Assembly (NCBI RefSeq): GCF_026410925.1
Contig: NZ_CP112972.1
Coordinates: 2,480,001-2,544,000 of the forward strand
DNA: 64,000 bases
Direction of reading: 5' to 3'
DNA from: Halovenus salina
GTDB lineage: Archaea; Halobacteriota; Halobacteria; Halobacteriales; Haloarculaceae
How positions within the stretch are numbered: the first letter of the stretch is position 1; each line of letters starts with the position of its first letter. This document shows positions 7,902-17,323 of the stretch, piece by piece. The translations under genes were made by a program, and so were the position numbers. Below the pieces are notes generated by a model. That model saw nothing but the letters and a program-made list of their open reading frames with translations, was not told the DNA's origin and searched no databases.

Positions 7902-9302
7902 GTGCGGGTGAGTGTCGACCGAAAGCGGCTGTTCGCGCTCTGGCGACGGGTCACGTCGCTCTCCTGGCCAGTGATGGTCGAGCAGGTCTCGCGGACGCTG
8001 ATGCGGACAATCGATATCTTCGTCACCGCGCTGTTCTCGCCGCTGGCGGTCGCCGCAATCGGGCTCGCGGACCTCTACGCCCGCTTTCCACTGCGTATCG
8101 GGTTGGGACTGGGCGCGGGCGCGATTGCCCTGTCGAGTCAGGATACCGGCAGCGATGCGACGGCAAACCGTGACGAGGCAGTCACACAGGCGCTTTTGAT
8201 TGGCTTTCTCACGGGGATTCCCTTTGCCGTCTTCGGGGTCACGCTCGGCGAGGAGGCAATCGCAATTCTGGGAATCTGGGCCGAACAGGACCAGATGGCC
8301 GACGTTGCAGACCTCGGTGGGACCTACCTCGCGATTGTCTTTCTCACCGCGCCAGCCAGACACGTCGCACTGATCGGTGCGCGAGCGCTCCAGGGAACCG
8401 GCGACACCCGCACGCCGATGTACGTCAATCTGACGTCGAACGGACTCAACATCGTCTTTTCGCTGGTGCTCGGTCTCGGGCTGTTTGGCGCACCCAGACT
8501 TGAAATCGTCGGCGTCGGTATCGCCACGGCCTTTGGCAACATCTTCACCGCGTCGGCGTTCGTACTGGCAATCGCAACCGACTGGACGCCTGCCGATTTT
8601 ACCTATCCGCGCCGGCTCGTCATCGCCAAACAGCTGTTTGTCGTCTCTGCGCCGAAAGTCGCCGAAGGGATGGTCGCAACGGCTGTCGAGTTCCCCTTTA
8701 ACGCGCTGTTGCTCTCCTTTGGCGCGGAGGTCAACGCCGGCTACCAGATTGGTCGACGGGTCTACCAGCAGGTGACCAGCCCGCTCGGTCGGGGCCTCAA
8801 CACCGGAGCCAGCATCGTCGTCGGCCAGGCACTCGGCGAGGGCAATCCTGCGGAGGCGCGGTACAACGGCTGGGCAACTGCGGCGCTCGGGTTGGTCTCT
8901 GTCGGCACAATCGGGCTGTTGTTGGCGGTCTTCGCCGAGCCACTCGCCGGTCTGTTCACAGACGACCCCGAGACGCTTCCGACGGCCGTCGGATTCACCG
9001 TCTCCTACGGGCTCGCGGCACCGGCGACGGTCCTGTATATCACCCTCTCGGGCTCGCTGCAGGGCGGCAGCGACACCACCACCCCCTTTATCGCCCGTAC
9101 TGTCGGACTGCTCGCGTTCTATCTCGGATTCTCGTATCTGACGAGTGTCGTCCTCGGCTGGGGTGTCGTCGGCATCTACGCCGGTATCGTCCTCTACTAC
9201 GTCTCGGCGCTTGTCATCGTCATCGCCGGCTTCCAGTACGGGGACTGGGCGCGCCGGGCGACGGATATGATGGAAGACCGGGGGAGCCTCGCAGATGGGT
9301 AA
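7902..9302 (+). CDS. MATE family multidrug efflux transporter (second of tandem pair)
   Basis: 466 residues starting with GTG at 7902; a second GTG at 7908 is equally possible. It has two MatE halves: SLSWPVMVEQVSRTLMRTIDIFVTALFSPLAVAAIGLADL, and PKVAEGMVATAVEFPFNALLLSFGAEVNAGYQIGRRVYQQ. It is clearly related to the preceding gene but shorter and quite divergent, so the pair looks like an old duplication or two independent paralogues. A heterodimeric pump would be unusual for MATE; separate specificities are more likely. Confidence 0.9.
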   Translation: MRVSVDRKRLFALWRRVTSLSWPVMVEQVSRTLMRTIDIFVTALFSPLAVAAIGLADLYARFPLRIGLGLGAGAIALSSQDTGSDATANRDEAVTQALLIGFLTGIPFAVFGVTLGEEAIAILGIWAEQDQMADVADLGGTYLAIVFLTAPARHVALIGARALQGTGDTRTPMYVNLTSNGLNIVFSLVLGLGLFGAPRLEIVGVGIATAFGNIFTASAFVLAIATDWTPADFTYPRRLVIAKQLFVVSAPKVAEGMVATAVEFPFNALLLSFGAEVNAGYQIGRRVYQQVTSPLGRGLNTGASIVVGQALGEGNPAEARYNGWATAALGLVSVGTIGLLLAVFAEPLAGLFTDDPETLPTAVGFTVSYGLAAPATVLYITLSGSLQGGSDTTTPFIARTVGLLAFYLGFSYLTSVVLGWGVVGIYAGIVLYYVSALVIVIAGFQYGDWARRATDMMEDRGSLADG

Positions 9303-9444
9303 TCCGTGTTGACACGACCAACCACGAGAGAGACGCTCTTGTTGATTCAGTTCGCCCCGAGTATTCAAAATAGGACATTGTATACACAGATGGAACGACA
9401 AGCTGGTAGTTGACCTTTAGGGCAGCCGTTCCGTACTACCTCGC

Positions 9445-9870
9445 ATGGATACCGATACCGAGGTACTCGACGGCATCGTTCACGAACCGACCCAGACGGA
9501 GGGCCGTGGCGTCGATTTGACCGTCGCTGAGGTCTACGAGGTCACGGCCCCCGGACACGTCGATTTCGGCGGCGGCGAACTCGAAGCCGCCGACCTGTCG
9601 CCCCACGACAGCGCCAGACGGCACGCCGACGACGACTACGAGTGGTGGACGCTTGACGCCGGGCAGTACCTGCTGGAATACAACGAATCGATTGCTGTCG
9701 AGGAGGCAACGATAACTATCCAGACCAGAGACGAACTCCTCGCTCGCGGAGCCTCCCACCCGACGCTCCGGCTCACCAGCCTCGACCGGGTGCCGCTGTC
9801 GGTGGGCGGTGCCGGGCTGAAACTCAAAGAGAACGCTCGCGTCTCGACTGTCGTCGATGTCGACCGGTAG
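9445..9870 (+). CDS. dCTP deaminase/dUTPase-fold protein
   Basis: 141 residues with the beta-rich trimeric dUTPase-like pattern. The segments WTLDAGQYLLEYNESIAVEEATITIQTRDELLARGASHPT and LSVGGAGLKLKENARVSTV match the haloarchaeal dCTP deaminase-related family. Members hydrolyse dUTP or deaminate dCTP. The usual catalytic SSxxR and GVID segments of canonical Dcd are not evident, so activity is uncertain. An upstream AT-rich stretch (9355-9420) can hold the promoter. Confidence 0.7.
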   Translation: MDTDTEVLDGIVHEPTQTEGRGVDLTVAEVYEVTAPGHVDFGGGELEAADLSPHDSARRHADDDYEWWTLDAGQYLLEYNESIAVEEATITIQTRDELLARGASHPTLRLTSLDRVPLSVGGAGLKLKENARVSTVVDVDR

Positions 9871-9911
9871 GAGCCGAAATTTACTCCCGACGGGGTCACG
9901 AATCAAGACCA

Positions 9912-11042
9912 ATGAGTGACGCTGTCATCGTCGACGCGGTCCGAACACCACAGGCAAAAAAAGACGGCGGACTGGCCGACACGTACCCCGAAGACCTCGT
10001 CGTGGCGGTTCTCTCGGCGCTCGAAGAGCGGACGGGCGTCCCCGCAATGGAGTGGGACGATTTCCGACTGGGCTGTGCCAACCAGGAGAACGAACAGGGC
10101 CGCAACCTCGCCAGACAGTCGCTTCTTGCCGGCGGCTTCCCCGAGTCGGTGCCGGGAGCGACGCTGACGCGGCTCTGTGGCTCCTCGTTGACCGCGCTTG
10201 TCGATGCCGCACGGGCTGTCGAAACAGGTGACGGTGATGTGTTCCCGGTCGCGGGCGTTGAGCACATGAGTCGCGTGCCGTTCTCGGACTGGCTGCATCC
10301 CGGTATCGAACAGCGGTACGACGCCGACGAACTGCCGATGGGTGCGACCGCCGAGCGGGTGGCCCGCGAGCACGACATCGGCAGAGAACAACAGGACCAG
10401 TTTGCTCTGCGCTCACACGAGCGTGCCGTCGAGGCCCGCGATTCGGGGCGATTCGACGACGAAATCGTCCCCGTCGAGACCGACGACGGAACCGTCGAGA
10501 CCGACGAGGGGCCACGCGAATCGACATCGATGGACGCACTGGCGGAACTGCCGACCGTGTTCGCCGACGACGAGAAGGGAACGGTCACGCCCGGTAACGC
10601 CTCGCCGCTGACCGACGGTGCGGCTGGCCTGCTCGTCACCAGCGCCGAGTACGCACAGGAACACGACCTGGACGTGCTCGCCCGCGTCCACTCGCGCGGC
10701 GTCGCTGGCGTCGACCCCCGCATCATGGGGACGGGGCCGGTCCCCGCGACGCGAGAGGCGCTTGCCGGAACCAACCTGACAATCGACGACCTCGACCTCG
10801 TGGAACTGAACGAGGCGTTCGCTTCCCAGAGTATCTACTGCCAGCAGGAGCTTGGTGTGCCCGAGGACCGGCTGAACGTCAACGGGGGGGCAATCGCACT
10901 CGGGCATCCTCTCGGCTGTTCGGGGGCACGTATCACGACGACGCTGGTACACGAACTCCGGCGTCGCGACGGTCAGTTCGGCCTCGCGACGATGTGTGTT
11001 GGATTCGGCCAAGGCGTCGCCGCGGTCCTCGAACGGCCGTAA
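9912..11042 (+). CDS. Thiolase family protein (acetyl-CoA C-acetyltransferase)
   Basis: 376 residues with the full thiolase catalytic set: nucleophile C89 in [16 protein letters not shown], the NEAFA segment, [16 protein letters not shown] with the general-base His, and CVGFGQGVA with the second Cys near residue 360. These enzymes condense two acetyl-CoA or cleave 3-oxoacyl-CoA in beta-oxidation or acetoacetyl-CoA formation. It starts 41 bp after the dUTPase-like gene and is not close to the second thiolase at 14.4-15.6 kb, which belongs to a different subfamily. Confidence 0.93.
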   Translation: MSDAVIVDAVRTPQAKKDGGLADTYPEDLVVAVLSALEERTGVPAMEWDDFRLGCANQENEQGRNLARQSLLAGGFPESVPGATLTRLCGSSLTALVDAARAVETGDGDVFPVAGVEHMSRVPFSDWLHPGIEQRYDADELPMGATAERVAREHDIGREQQDQFALRSHERAVEARDSGRFDDEIVPVETDDGTVETDEGPRESTSMDALAELPTVFADDEKGTVTPGNASPLTDGAAGLLVTSAEYAQEHDLDVLARVHSRGVAGVDPRIMGTGPVPATREALAGTNLTIDDLDLVELNEAFASQSIYCQQELGVPEDRLNVNGGAIALGHPLGCSGARITTTLVHELRRRDGQFGLATMCVGFGQGVAAVLERP

Positions 11043-11080
11043 GACGTACCTTTTTGACGACCGATTAGGTATATGTTGTC

Positions 11081-12976
11081 ATGGGCGGCAACCGCGGCAG
11101 CGAGAACGTGGGTAACGTCGACGACGAGTTACTCCGCCAGGTCTACAACTCGGTCGATACCGGTATTTTGCTCTGTGACCGCGACGGAACCGGGATTCTC
11201 GGCTGTAACGAGGCGGTCTGTGATTTGCTCGGCTACGACGACGCAGCCCTGCGTGAGCGCTCTCTCTCGGATCTGGATTCGCCTGTTGCACCTGCCGCGG
11301 AATCGACGCTGTGTGAGCAGGTACAGGAGACGGTGACCGAGGGCGAACAGACCTTCGAGTGGGCTGTACGCGACAGCGACGATGAGCCGGTGCCGGTCAC
11401 GCTCAGTACGTCACTGCTGTCGACAGCCGACGATACGGCCATCCTCGTTGAGGTCCGTGACCTCCGCGAACGGATGTTCCGCGGTCAGGGTGGACACATC
11501 GACATTCTCGACCGGATGACAGACGCGTTCTTTGCGCTGGATAGCAACCGCCGGTTTACGTATCTCAACGAGCAGGCGCGTGAGATAATCTGTGAGGCCA
11601 TCGGCACAGGGCTTTCACTCACCGAACTGCAGGGCAGGCGTATCTGGGACGAGATTCCAGAGGTGGTCGGGACGCCGTTTTACGACAGATACGAACAGGC
11701 GTTCGAGACCGGCGAGACGGTCACCTTCGAGGCGTACTACGAGCCACTGGACACCTGGTTCGAGGTGAGCGCTTATCCCTCAAAGACGGGGCTGTCCGTC
11801 TTCTTCCAGGATATCACCGAAAAGCGCCGCGCGATAGACGAACTCGAAGACACCGTCGAGGTCCTGCACGACCTGTATGTTCTGGGCTCAGACAGCGGGC
11901 ACTCTTTCGAGTACCGACTCGACAAAATACTCGAACTCGGCTGTCGCCGGCTCGATCTCCCCTATGGCTTTCTCACCCAGATTAGCGACGAGACACAGTT
12001 CATCGAGGCCTCCCGCGGGGACCACGAACTGCTTCAGCCCGACGAACAGTGCCCGCTGGAGGAGTCGTACTGCAAGCGGACTATCGAGTCGGACGGACTG
12101 CTCGCGGTGTTCGACGCCCTCGCGGAAGGGTGGGACGAGGACCCCGCCTACGAGGTCTTCGAGCTTGGCTGTTATATCGGCGGGAAGGTCATTGTCAACG
12201 ACGAACTGTACGGGACACTCTGTTTCGCGTCGAGCTCATCTCGGTCTCGAGAGTTCACCGAGAGCGAGCGAACGTTCGTCGAGCTGGCCTCCCGCTGGGT
12301 CGGCTACGAAATCGAACGCCAGCAGTATCGCTCGGAGCTCGAACGGCAGAACAAGCGTCTCGGCGAGTTCGCCAACCTGGTGTCTCACGACCTCCGGAAT
12401 CCGCTGAACGCGGCGAACACCCAGCTCGAACTTGTCGACCAGGAGTACGACAGTGAGCACGTCGACGCGGTCGAGCGTGCCCTCGACAGAATGGAGAACA
12501 TCATCACGGACCTGTTGACACTCGCCCGAGAGGGAGACACAGCACTCGATATAACGACAGTGTCACTGCCCGACTTCGTGGACCGTTGTTGGGAGACGGC
12601 GGGGGACGAGGAGTCGACGCTCGTTGTCGACACCGACCGCGAGATATACGCCGACGAACACCGCCTCCAGCGGCTGTTCGAGAACCTCTTTCGAAACGTC
12701 GACGAACACGCCGGCAACGACGTGACCGTTACTGTCGGTGACCTACCGGATGGCTTCTACGTCGCAGACGACGGTCCGGGCATCGCACCTGGGGACCGTG
12801 ACCGCGTGTTCGAACTCGGCTACTCGACGGCTGACGATGGGACCGGGTTCGGCCTCTACATCGTCAAGACGATAGCCGACGCCCACGACTGGGAGGTCAC
12901 TATCACCGACTCCGAGGGAGGCGGCACGCGGTTCGAGGTCACTGGCGTCGAACTGGCCGACCCATGGGATGTCTGA
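11081..12976 (+). CDS. PAS/GAF sensor histidine kinase
   Basis: 631 residues, soluble. Order: PAS (about 10-125, DTGILLCDRDGTGILGCNEAVCDLLGY), second PAS (about 135-250, ILDRMTDAFFALDSNRRFTYLNEQA), GAF (about 265-405), HisKA with phospho-acceptor His in LVSHDLRNPLNAANTQLELV, and HATPase_c with NVDEHAGNDV (N box), DDGPGIAPGDRDRVFELGYST (G1/F) and GTGFGLYIVKTIADAH (G2). No cognate response regulator adjoins, the common situation in haloarchaea. Signal and output are unknown. ATG is at 11081, with a TATA-like TTAGGTATATG stretch just upstream. Confidence 0.93.
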   Translation: MGGNRGSENVGNVDDELLRQVYNSVDTGILLCDRDGTGILGCNEAVCDLLGYDDAALRERSLSDLDSPVAPAAESTLCEQVQETVTEGEQTFEWAVRDSDDEPVPVTLSTSLLSTADDTAILVEVRDLRERMFRGQGGHIDILDRMTDAFFALDSNRRFTYLNEQAREIICEAIGTGLSLTELQGRRIWDEIPEVVGTPFYDRYEQAFETGETVTFEAYYEPLDTWFEVSAYPSKTGLSVFFQDITEKRRAIDELEDTVEVLHDLYVLGSDSGHSFEYRLDKILELGCRRLDLPYGFLTQISDETQFIEASRGDHELLQPDEQCPLEESYCKRTIESDGLLAVFDALAEGWDEDPAYEVFELGCYIGGKVIVNDELYGTLCFASSSSRSREFTESERTFVELASRWVGYEIERQQYRSELERQNKRLGEFANLVSHDLRNPLNAANTQLELVDQEYDSEHVDAVERALDRMENIITDLLTLAREGDTALDITTVSLPDFVDRCWETAGDEESTLVVDTDREIYADEHRLQRLFENLFRNVDEHAGNDVTVTVGDLPDGFYVADDGPGIAPGDRDRVFELGYSTADDGTGFGLYIVKTIADAHDWEVTITDSEGGGTRFEVTGVELADPWDV

Positions 12977-14383
12977 CTACCCAGGGAGCATCTTGAATCC
13001 GTACCGCGTAACGCCTTCCTGGGTGTAGATTCGCCGAATCGTCGCAGTCAAGTGGTCACCGATTTCGACCGCCTCTGGGTCGGTGTCGACGACCTGTGTC
13101 GGAATCGAGACCGTCCGCTCACCGTCGGGGCCGTCGAGTGCGACGACCGCGCTCACGTACGATCCACTCCGGGCCTGCTGTTCGACGAACTCCGGGGGCG
13201 CGCCGCCCTGGCCGATTGCCGTCACCGCCTCGACGGTCCCGGTTCCGGGTAGCTCGACGCGCTCGTAGTCGACGAGTCCGCGACAGTCCGGGCAGGCACC
13301 TTCTGGCGGAAACGAGAGTGCGCCACAGTCGGGACAGCGGCCGGCGACGAGGCGGTGACGCTGGGGGAGGGTCCGGTTCCAGCTCGGCACGCTGACGTAC
13401 GCGCCGCCGCCATCGGGCTCGCCGCTCGTAATCTCGCCGCGCATCCGCAGGTACTCGCCGTAGGAGAGCTCGACGGTCTCTGTCTCGCCCGTCGACGCAG
13501 ACGCCACGCCGCTGTCTTCGACTGCCACCGCGGTCGCGCCGTTGCCGTAGCCGACGACGAGAACGGTCGTCGCCCCGTCGTCGAGCGCGCTCGCAAGCCC
13601 CAGGAGTGGGCCGGCCGCGCCGGTGTCGCCGACCTCGTGGACGACCGTCCCCTGCTGGATTGTGTCGGTCTCGACGCCGAGCGTTCCCGCCGCCCGGTAG
13701 GGGAGCTTTCCGTTCGGTGACTGCAGAGCGACCGCGTCGGCCGCGGCCGGGTCGGCATCGAGCGTTTCGGCTACGTTCCCGACAGATTCGGTGAACGCAG
13801 CCCGGTCGTAGTCGGTAACGCCGAGCCCGGTCGTCTCCCCCGAGCCGGCAGGACGAAAGCGGGTCCCGGGGCGAGGGTCGACATGTTCGGCGTGTGCCTG
13901 TATCTCGCCCGGGGCCGACGGCACGAGCACCGCCGCGAACGCGCCCGCGCCGCCTGCCTGTTCGTACTCGCTGTCGGGCGCGCCACGCGGGGCGTCGGCC
14001 GCGACGACGAGCGTCGGTTGCGAGACCTGCGCCCCGGCCACCAGCGCCTCGACGCCGGCGCGCGTACTGCCGGTGAGCTGGCGGATCCCCGTCGCGGCGT
14101 CCAGTCCGAGCATACTCACCAGACGCGGGCCCATTGCTTCCTCCTCTGTCGGGGGTGTCGTCGTCGCGACGAGCAGGCGCTCGATAGCTGAGGGCCCAGC
14201 GTCTGCCTCATCGAGCGCCCGCGTGGCCGCCTCGTAGCCCATCGTCAGCGTGTCCTCGTCTGCGCCCGGCACGGCGGTCTCGGTAATGCCAGCGCCGTGG
14301 AACTGGCCCCAGGCTTCCGTGACCGTCTCGGCCGGCAGGCGGTACCGCGGGACGTACGTTCCGATGCTCTCGATTCCGTTCAT
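12977..14383 (-). CDS. HMG-CoA-synthase-like protein fused to DUF35 zinc-ribbon/OB domain
   Basis: 468 residues. Residues 1-330 resemble archaeal HMG-CoA synthase (IESIGTYVPRYRLP, GYEAATRALDEAD, VVGYGNGATAVAVE). The last 130 form a DUF35 unit with CPDC...CPDC and an OB-fold tail (GTVEAVTAIGQG...TIRRIYTQEGVTRYGFKML). By alignment from memory, the catalytic Glu, Cys and His of the synthase correspond to Thr75, Thr107 and a Gln near 217, so it should not perform HMG-CoA synthesis itself. Its ATG overlaps the stop of the thiolase gene (4 bp, ATGA), implying a coupled complex. Methanogens use separate thiolase, DUF35 and HMGCS subunits in one complex, which supports an acyl-transfer scaffold role. 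Confidence 0.85.
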   Translation of the reverse strand: MNGIESIGTYVPRYRLPAETVTEAWGQFHGAGITETAVPGADEDTLTMGYEAATRALDEADAGPSAIERLLVATTTPPTEEEAMGPRLVSMLGLDAATGIRQLTGSTRAGVEALVAGAQVSQPTLVVAADAPRGAPDSEYEQAGGAGAFAAVLVPSAPGEIQAHAEHVDPRPGTRFRPAGSGETTGLGVTDYDRAAFTESVGNVAETLDADPAAADAVALQSPNGKLPYRAAGTLGVETDTIQQGTVVHEVGDTGAAGPLLGLASALDDGATTVLVVGYGNGATAVAVEDSGVASASTGETETVELSYGEYLRMRGEITSGEPDGGGAYVSVPSWNRTLPQRHRLVAGRCPDCGALSFPPEGACPDCRGLVDYERVELPGTGTVEAVTAIGQGGAPPEFVEQQARSGSYVSAVVALDGPDGERTVSIPTQVVDTDPEAVEIGDHLTATIRRIYTQEGVTRYGFKMLPG

Positions 14384-15555
14384 CCTGACACCTCCTCGTT
14401 CTCGAAGACGTGAATTGCGGTCGCGCCGCCGCTCCCGCCGACGTTGTGGGTGAGGCCGTAGCGTGGTTCGGCGAGCTGTCGGTCGCCGGCGCGCCCGGTG
14501 AACTGGTCGAAGACTTCGACCACCTGGCCAGTTCCTGTCGCGCCAATTGGGTGGCCCTTCGATTTCAGTCCGCCGGAGGTGTTGACCGGCAGGTCGCCGT
14601 CGGGGTCGGTGACGCCCTCTCTGAGCAGTTGTGGGGCCTCTCCGCGTTCACAGAAGCCCAGGTCCTCGTAGGCCAGCAACTCGGCGATGGCGAAACAGTC
14701 GTGTACCTCGGCGAAATCGAGGTCGTCGGGGTCGACACCTGCCCGGTCGTAGGCAGTCTCGGCGGCGGTTTCGGTCGCTGAGAGGCCGAGATAGCTGTCC
14801 CGTTCGGCCAGCCCGACGTGGTCGCTCGCCGCCCCGACGCCTGCGACCCGGATTCGCTCGTCGGTGTAGTTGTCGACCACGTCCTCGCTTGCGAGGATGG
14901 CGACTGCTGCGCCGTCGGAGGTCGGACAGCAGTGATAGAGATTCAGCGGGGCCGCCACCTCGGGCGCGGCCACGGCGTCGTCGAGCGAACACTCGAAACC
15001 GAGGTGCGCTTTCGGATTCTTCGCGCCGTTGCCGTGGTTCTTGACCGCGACCCGCGAGAGGTCTTCGGGGGTCGCGTCGTAGCGGTCGAGGTAGGCGCTC
15101 GCCATCTGTGCGTAGACACCCGAGAATGTTGTCCCGGTCAGTCGCTCCCACTCTGTCTCACCGCTGACACCGAGCCAGTACTTCGTCACGTCACCGGACA
15201 TATCGGACATCACCTCGAACCCACTCGCCAGTACCACGTCTGCCATCCCGCTGCGAATTGCCTGAACTGCCTGCCGGACAGCGAAGCCGCCGGCGGCACA
15301 GGCGTTCTCGACGCGCGTACAGGGGACGTTGTGCAGGCCGACGTGTTCGGTAACCGCCGGACCTGACAGGCCGAGCTGGCGGCCGCCAACGCCGAGCGAG
15401 CCGACGACGGCCTCGTCGATATCTGTCTGTTCGATTCCACCGTCGACGCGCTCACAGGCGTGTTCGTAGGCCTCGGCGAACAGCTCCCGGTAGCTACGTT
15501 CGGGAAAGGCACCGAAGGCCGTCTGACCAGCCCCGATGAGGTAGGCGTCGCGCAT
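14380..15555 (-). CDS. SCP2-type thiolase (acetyl-CoA acetyltransferase-like)
   Basis: About 391 residues from the ATG at 15553-15555; an upstream in-frame ATG adds 22 basic residues not seen in the family. It starts MRDAYLIGAGQTAFGAFPERSYREL. It has the nucleophile region CTRVENACAAGGFAVRQAVQAIRSG and NTSGGLKSKGHPIGATGTGQ with the catalytic His. The C-terminal HNVGGSGGATAIHVFE lacks the second catalytic Cys, as in SCP-x and archaeal acetoacetyl-CoA thiolases. Translationally coupled to the HMGCS-like/DUF35 gene, it probably works with it as one acyl-CoA enzyme. Confidence 0.92.
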   Translation of the reverse strand: MRDAYLIGAGQTAFGAFPERSYRELFAEAYEHACERVDGGIEQTDIDEAVVGSLGVGGRQLGLSGPAVTEHVGLHNVPCTRVENACAAGGFAVRQAVQAIRSGMADVVLASGFEVMSDMSGDVTKYWLGVSGETEWERLTGTTFSGVYAQMASAYLDRYDATPEDLSRVAVKNHGNGAKNPKAHLGFECSLDDAVAAPEVAAPLNLYHCCPTSDGAAVAILASEDVVDNYTDERIRVAGVGAASDHVGLAERDSYLGLSATETAAETAYDRAGVDPDDLDFAEVHDCFAIAELLAYEDLGFCERGEAPQLLREGVTDPDGDLPVNTSGGLKSKGHPIGATGTGQVVEVFDQFTGRAGDRQLAEPRYGLTHNVGGSGGATAIHVFENEEVSG

Positions 15556-15628
15556 GGTTCGCCCTCCACACCAGCCGGTAATATAGCTTCGGGAGCGATT
15601 GCTCGGGGCCAGGGCCGACACGCCGTCC

Positions 15629-16330
15629 TTACACCGAGGATGTCAAACCGCCGTCGACGCGGATGTTCTGTCCGGTCACGTAGCTTGCCTCTGGCGAACA
15701 GAGGTACGCGACCGCGTCGGCGATTTCTTCTGTCCGGCCGGGACGCCCCATCGGAATCGCCTCCCGCGTCTCGTCGTCGACCTCGTAGCTGTCGACGAAG
15801 CCCGGCAACACCGCATTCATCCGGATGCCGTCGTCGGCGTACCGGTCCGCGTAGAGTTTGGTGAAGCTTCCGAGGGCGGCACGGAGCACCGACGAGACCG
15901 GGAAGTCGGGTGACGGCTCGAACGCAGAGAACGTCGAGATGTTGACGATTGCGCCCCCATCTCCGTCTTGCATGGTTGGCGTGACCAGCCGAGCCATTCG
16001 CACGGCGTTCAGGACGACGAGGTCGAGTCCCTGGTACCACTGCTCGTCGGTGAGTTCGAGCAAGTCACCGGTCGCGGGATGGCCCGTATTGTTGACGACG
16101 GCGTCGATACGGCCGTAGCGTTCTTCGGTGGCCTCGACGAGCGCCGCCAGGTCGTCGGGGTCGGTCACGTCACCCTCGAAGCCGTCGCCGCCAAGCTCCT
16201 TTGCGACCTCGACGGCGCTTCCTGACTTCGACAAGAGGACTGGCGTGTACCCCGCCTTACTCAGCCGACGCGCACAGGCCTCGCCGATGCCACTCCCCGC
16301 TGCAGTCACGATTGCGGTCTTCTCTGTCAT
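15629..16330 (-). CDS. SDR family oxidoreductase with altered active site
   Basis: 233 residues from ATG 16328-16330; the long open frame above it overlaps the divergent gene and is discarded. It has a Rossmann dinucleotide motif (TAAGSGIGEACARRL), NNTG, a catalytic-Ser-bearing NIST, and NAVLPGF after the active site. The segment that should read YxxxK is instead PVSSVLRAALGSFTK, so by alignment Tyr is replaced by Ser and Lys by Arg. This looks like a divergent SDR clade rather than damage, since the frame is intact. It lies 73 bp upstream of the SCP2 thiolase on the same strand, so a role on acyl-CoA intermediates is inferred. Confidence 0.85.
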   Translation of the reverse strand: MTEKTAIVTAAGSGIGEACARRLSKAGYTPVLLSKSGSAVEVAKELGGDGFEGDVTDPDDLAALVEATEERYGRIDAVVNNTGHPATGDLLELTDEQWYQGLDLVVLNAVRMARLVTPTMQDGDGGAIVNISTFSAFEPSPDFPVSSVLRAALGSFTKLYADRYADDGIRMNAVLPGFVDSYEVDDETREAIPMGRPGRTEEIADAVAYLCSPEASYVTGQNIRVDGGLTSSV

Positions 16331-16411
16331 CGGTCTGTCTTCGGCCCACGACACAAAAAACCGGGCGACGGGGACCGCAACTATTTCGATGACCGACGCC
16401 GCTTCTCTTGT

Positions 16412-17173
16412 ATGGTCGAACAGGTGACGCTCTATCGCGCGCCGACGACGAACGCGGACGCAGACGCGATTGCCGACTGGCTCGACGACCACCTCGATGC
16501 TGCTGTTGAGGTCCGGGACCGCTTTCTCTCGCTGTACGCCGACGACGACCTCGCCGCCGAGATCGCCGAGACGCGCGTACTCTCGCCACACGAACGCGAG
16601 ACTGGAAACACGATGACAGGTATCGTTCGCTACGAACAGCGGGCACTCGACAGCCCCGAGCGAGCGGGCGGTGTCGTCTACGATGGCATCGTACTCCAGC
16701 GACGACTCCGCGAGCGCATCCCCGCGGACGAACGGAGCCTCGAACACCTGCATATTGCCCTGTTGGACCGGGTTATCGGCACCTGGGGCGACCACGACGG
16801 CCGGTGGCACAAGCGCGTCAACGTCGTCGGCCAACTGGCGCTAGTCTCCGTTCCCGGGCTGTACGAAGCGCCCGCCAAACCCGAAGCGTACTACGAGGCC
16901 AAGGGCAAACATGCACTCCTCTCGGGCGGTGCGCCGCCGCGTGAGGTTCTCGAATCCGAAATTGATGGGGACTTTCTGGTCGAAGACGACCCCCGGACCA
17001 CCGACGCGCTGAAGGGATACGTCCTACAGGCAGGCCATCACGTCGAGACCGGCGAGGGGTTCTGCGAGCAGGAGGGCTGTCGCCTCTCGAACCCACACCG
17101 ACAGCCCGGCGTCGTCGAGGCACAGCTCAGAGAGCCCGCATTCTGTGACCGACACGCCGAGACGTATAGATGA
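16412..17173 (+). CDS. Conserved haloarchaeal protein, possible metallopeptidase-like (DUF6775-like)
   Basis: 253 residues. The N-terminal half has LSLYADDDLAAEIAETRVLSPHERE, and the middle has HLHIALLDRVIGTWGDHDGRWHKRVNVVGQLALVSVPGLYEAP. The C-terminus has a probable metal site, CEQEGCRLSNPHRQPGVVEAQLREPAFCDRHAE (Cys x3, His x2). I recall an archaeal family named as putative metallopeptidases with this layout, but no HExxH is present, so the name is tentative. It is divergent from the SDR gene (81 bp gap). Confidence 0.65.
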   Translation: MVEQVTLYRAPTTNADADAIADWLDDHLDAAVEVRDRFLSLYADDDLAAEIAETRVLSPHERETGNTMTGIVRYEQRALDSPERAGGVVYDGIVLQRRLRERIPADERSLEHLHIALLDRVIGTWGDHDGRWHKRVNVVGQLALVSVPGLYEAPAKPEAYYEAKGKHALLSGGAPPREVLESEIDGDFLVEDDPRTTDALKGYVLQAGHHVETGEGFCEQEGCRLSNPHRQPGVVEAQLREPAFCDRHAETYR

Positions 17174-17323
17174 AAAGACACTTAGCGGCCGACAAACAGC
17201 AACCCCTGTATAGTCCACATCTCCAAGGTTCCCGCAGAGAAAGATGCCGCTCGACGGTTCGCTGAGGAGCTCTGGCTCCCGTATCATCGCGACCTCGAAG
17301 CCGCCGTCGAGTCACATTCCCTC

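Noticed and set aside
7866..9401. Long minus-strand open frame of about 511 codons opposite the second MATE gene
   Set aside because: It is a shadow of the GC-rich MATE gene: basic, Gln/Arg-rich, with no recognisable domain, and the plus strand has a clear MATE protein.
15629..16834. Longer SDR frame starting far upstream at 16834
   Set aside because: The extra 168 codons overlap the divergent 16412-17173 gene and lack SDR features; ATG 16328-16330 gives the normal family start.
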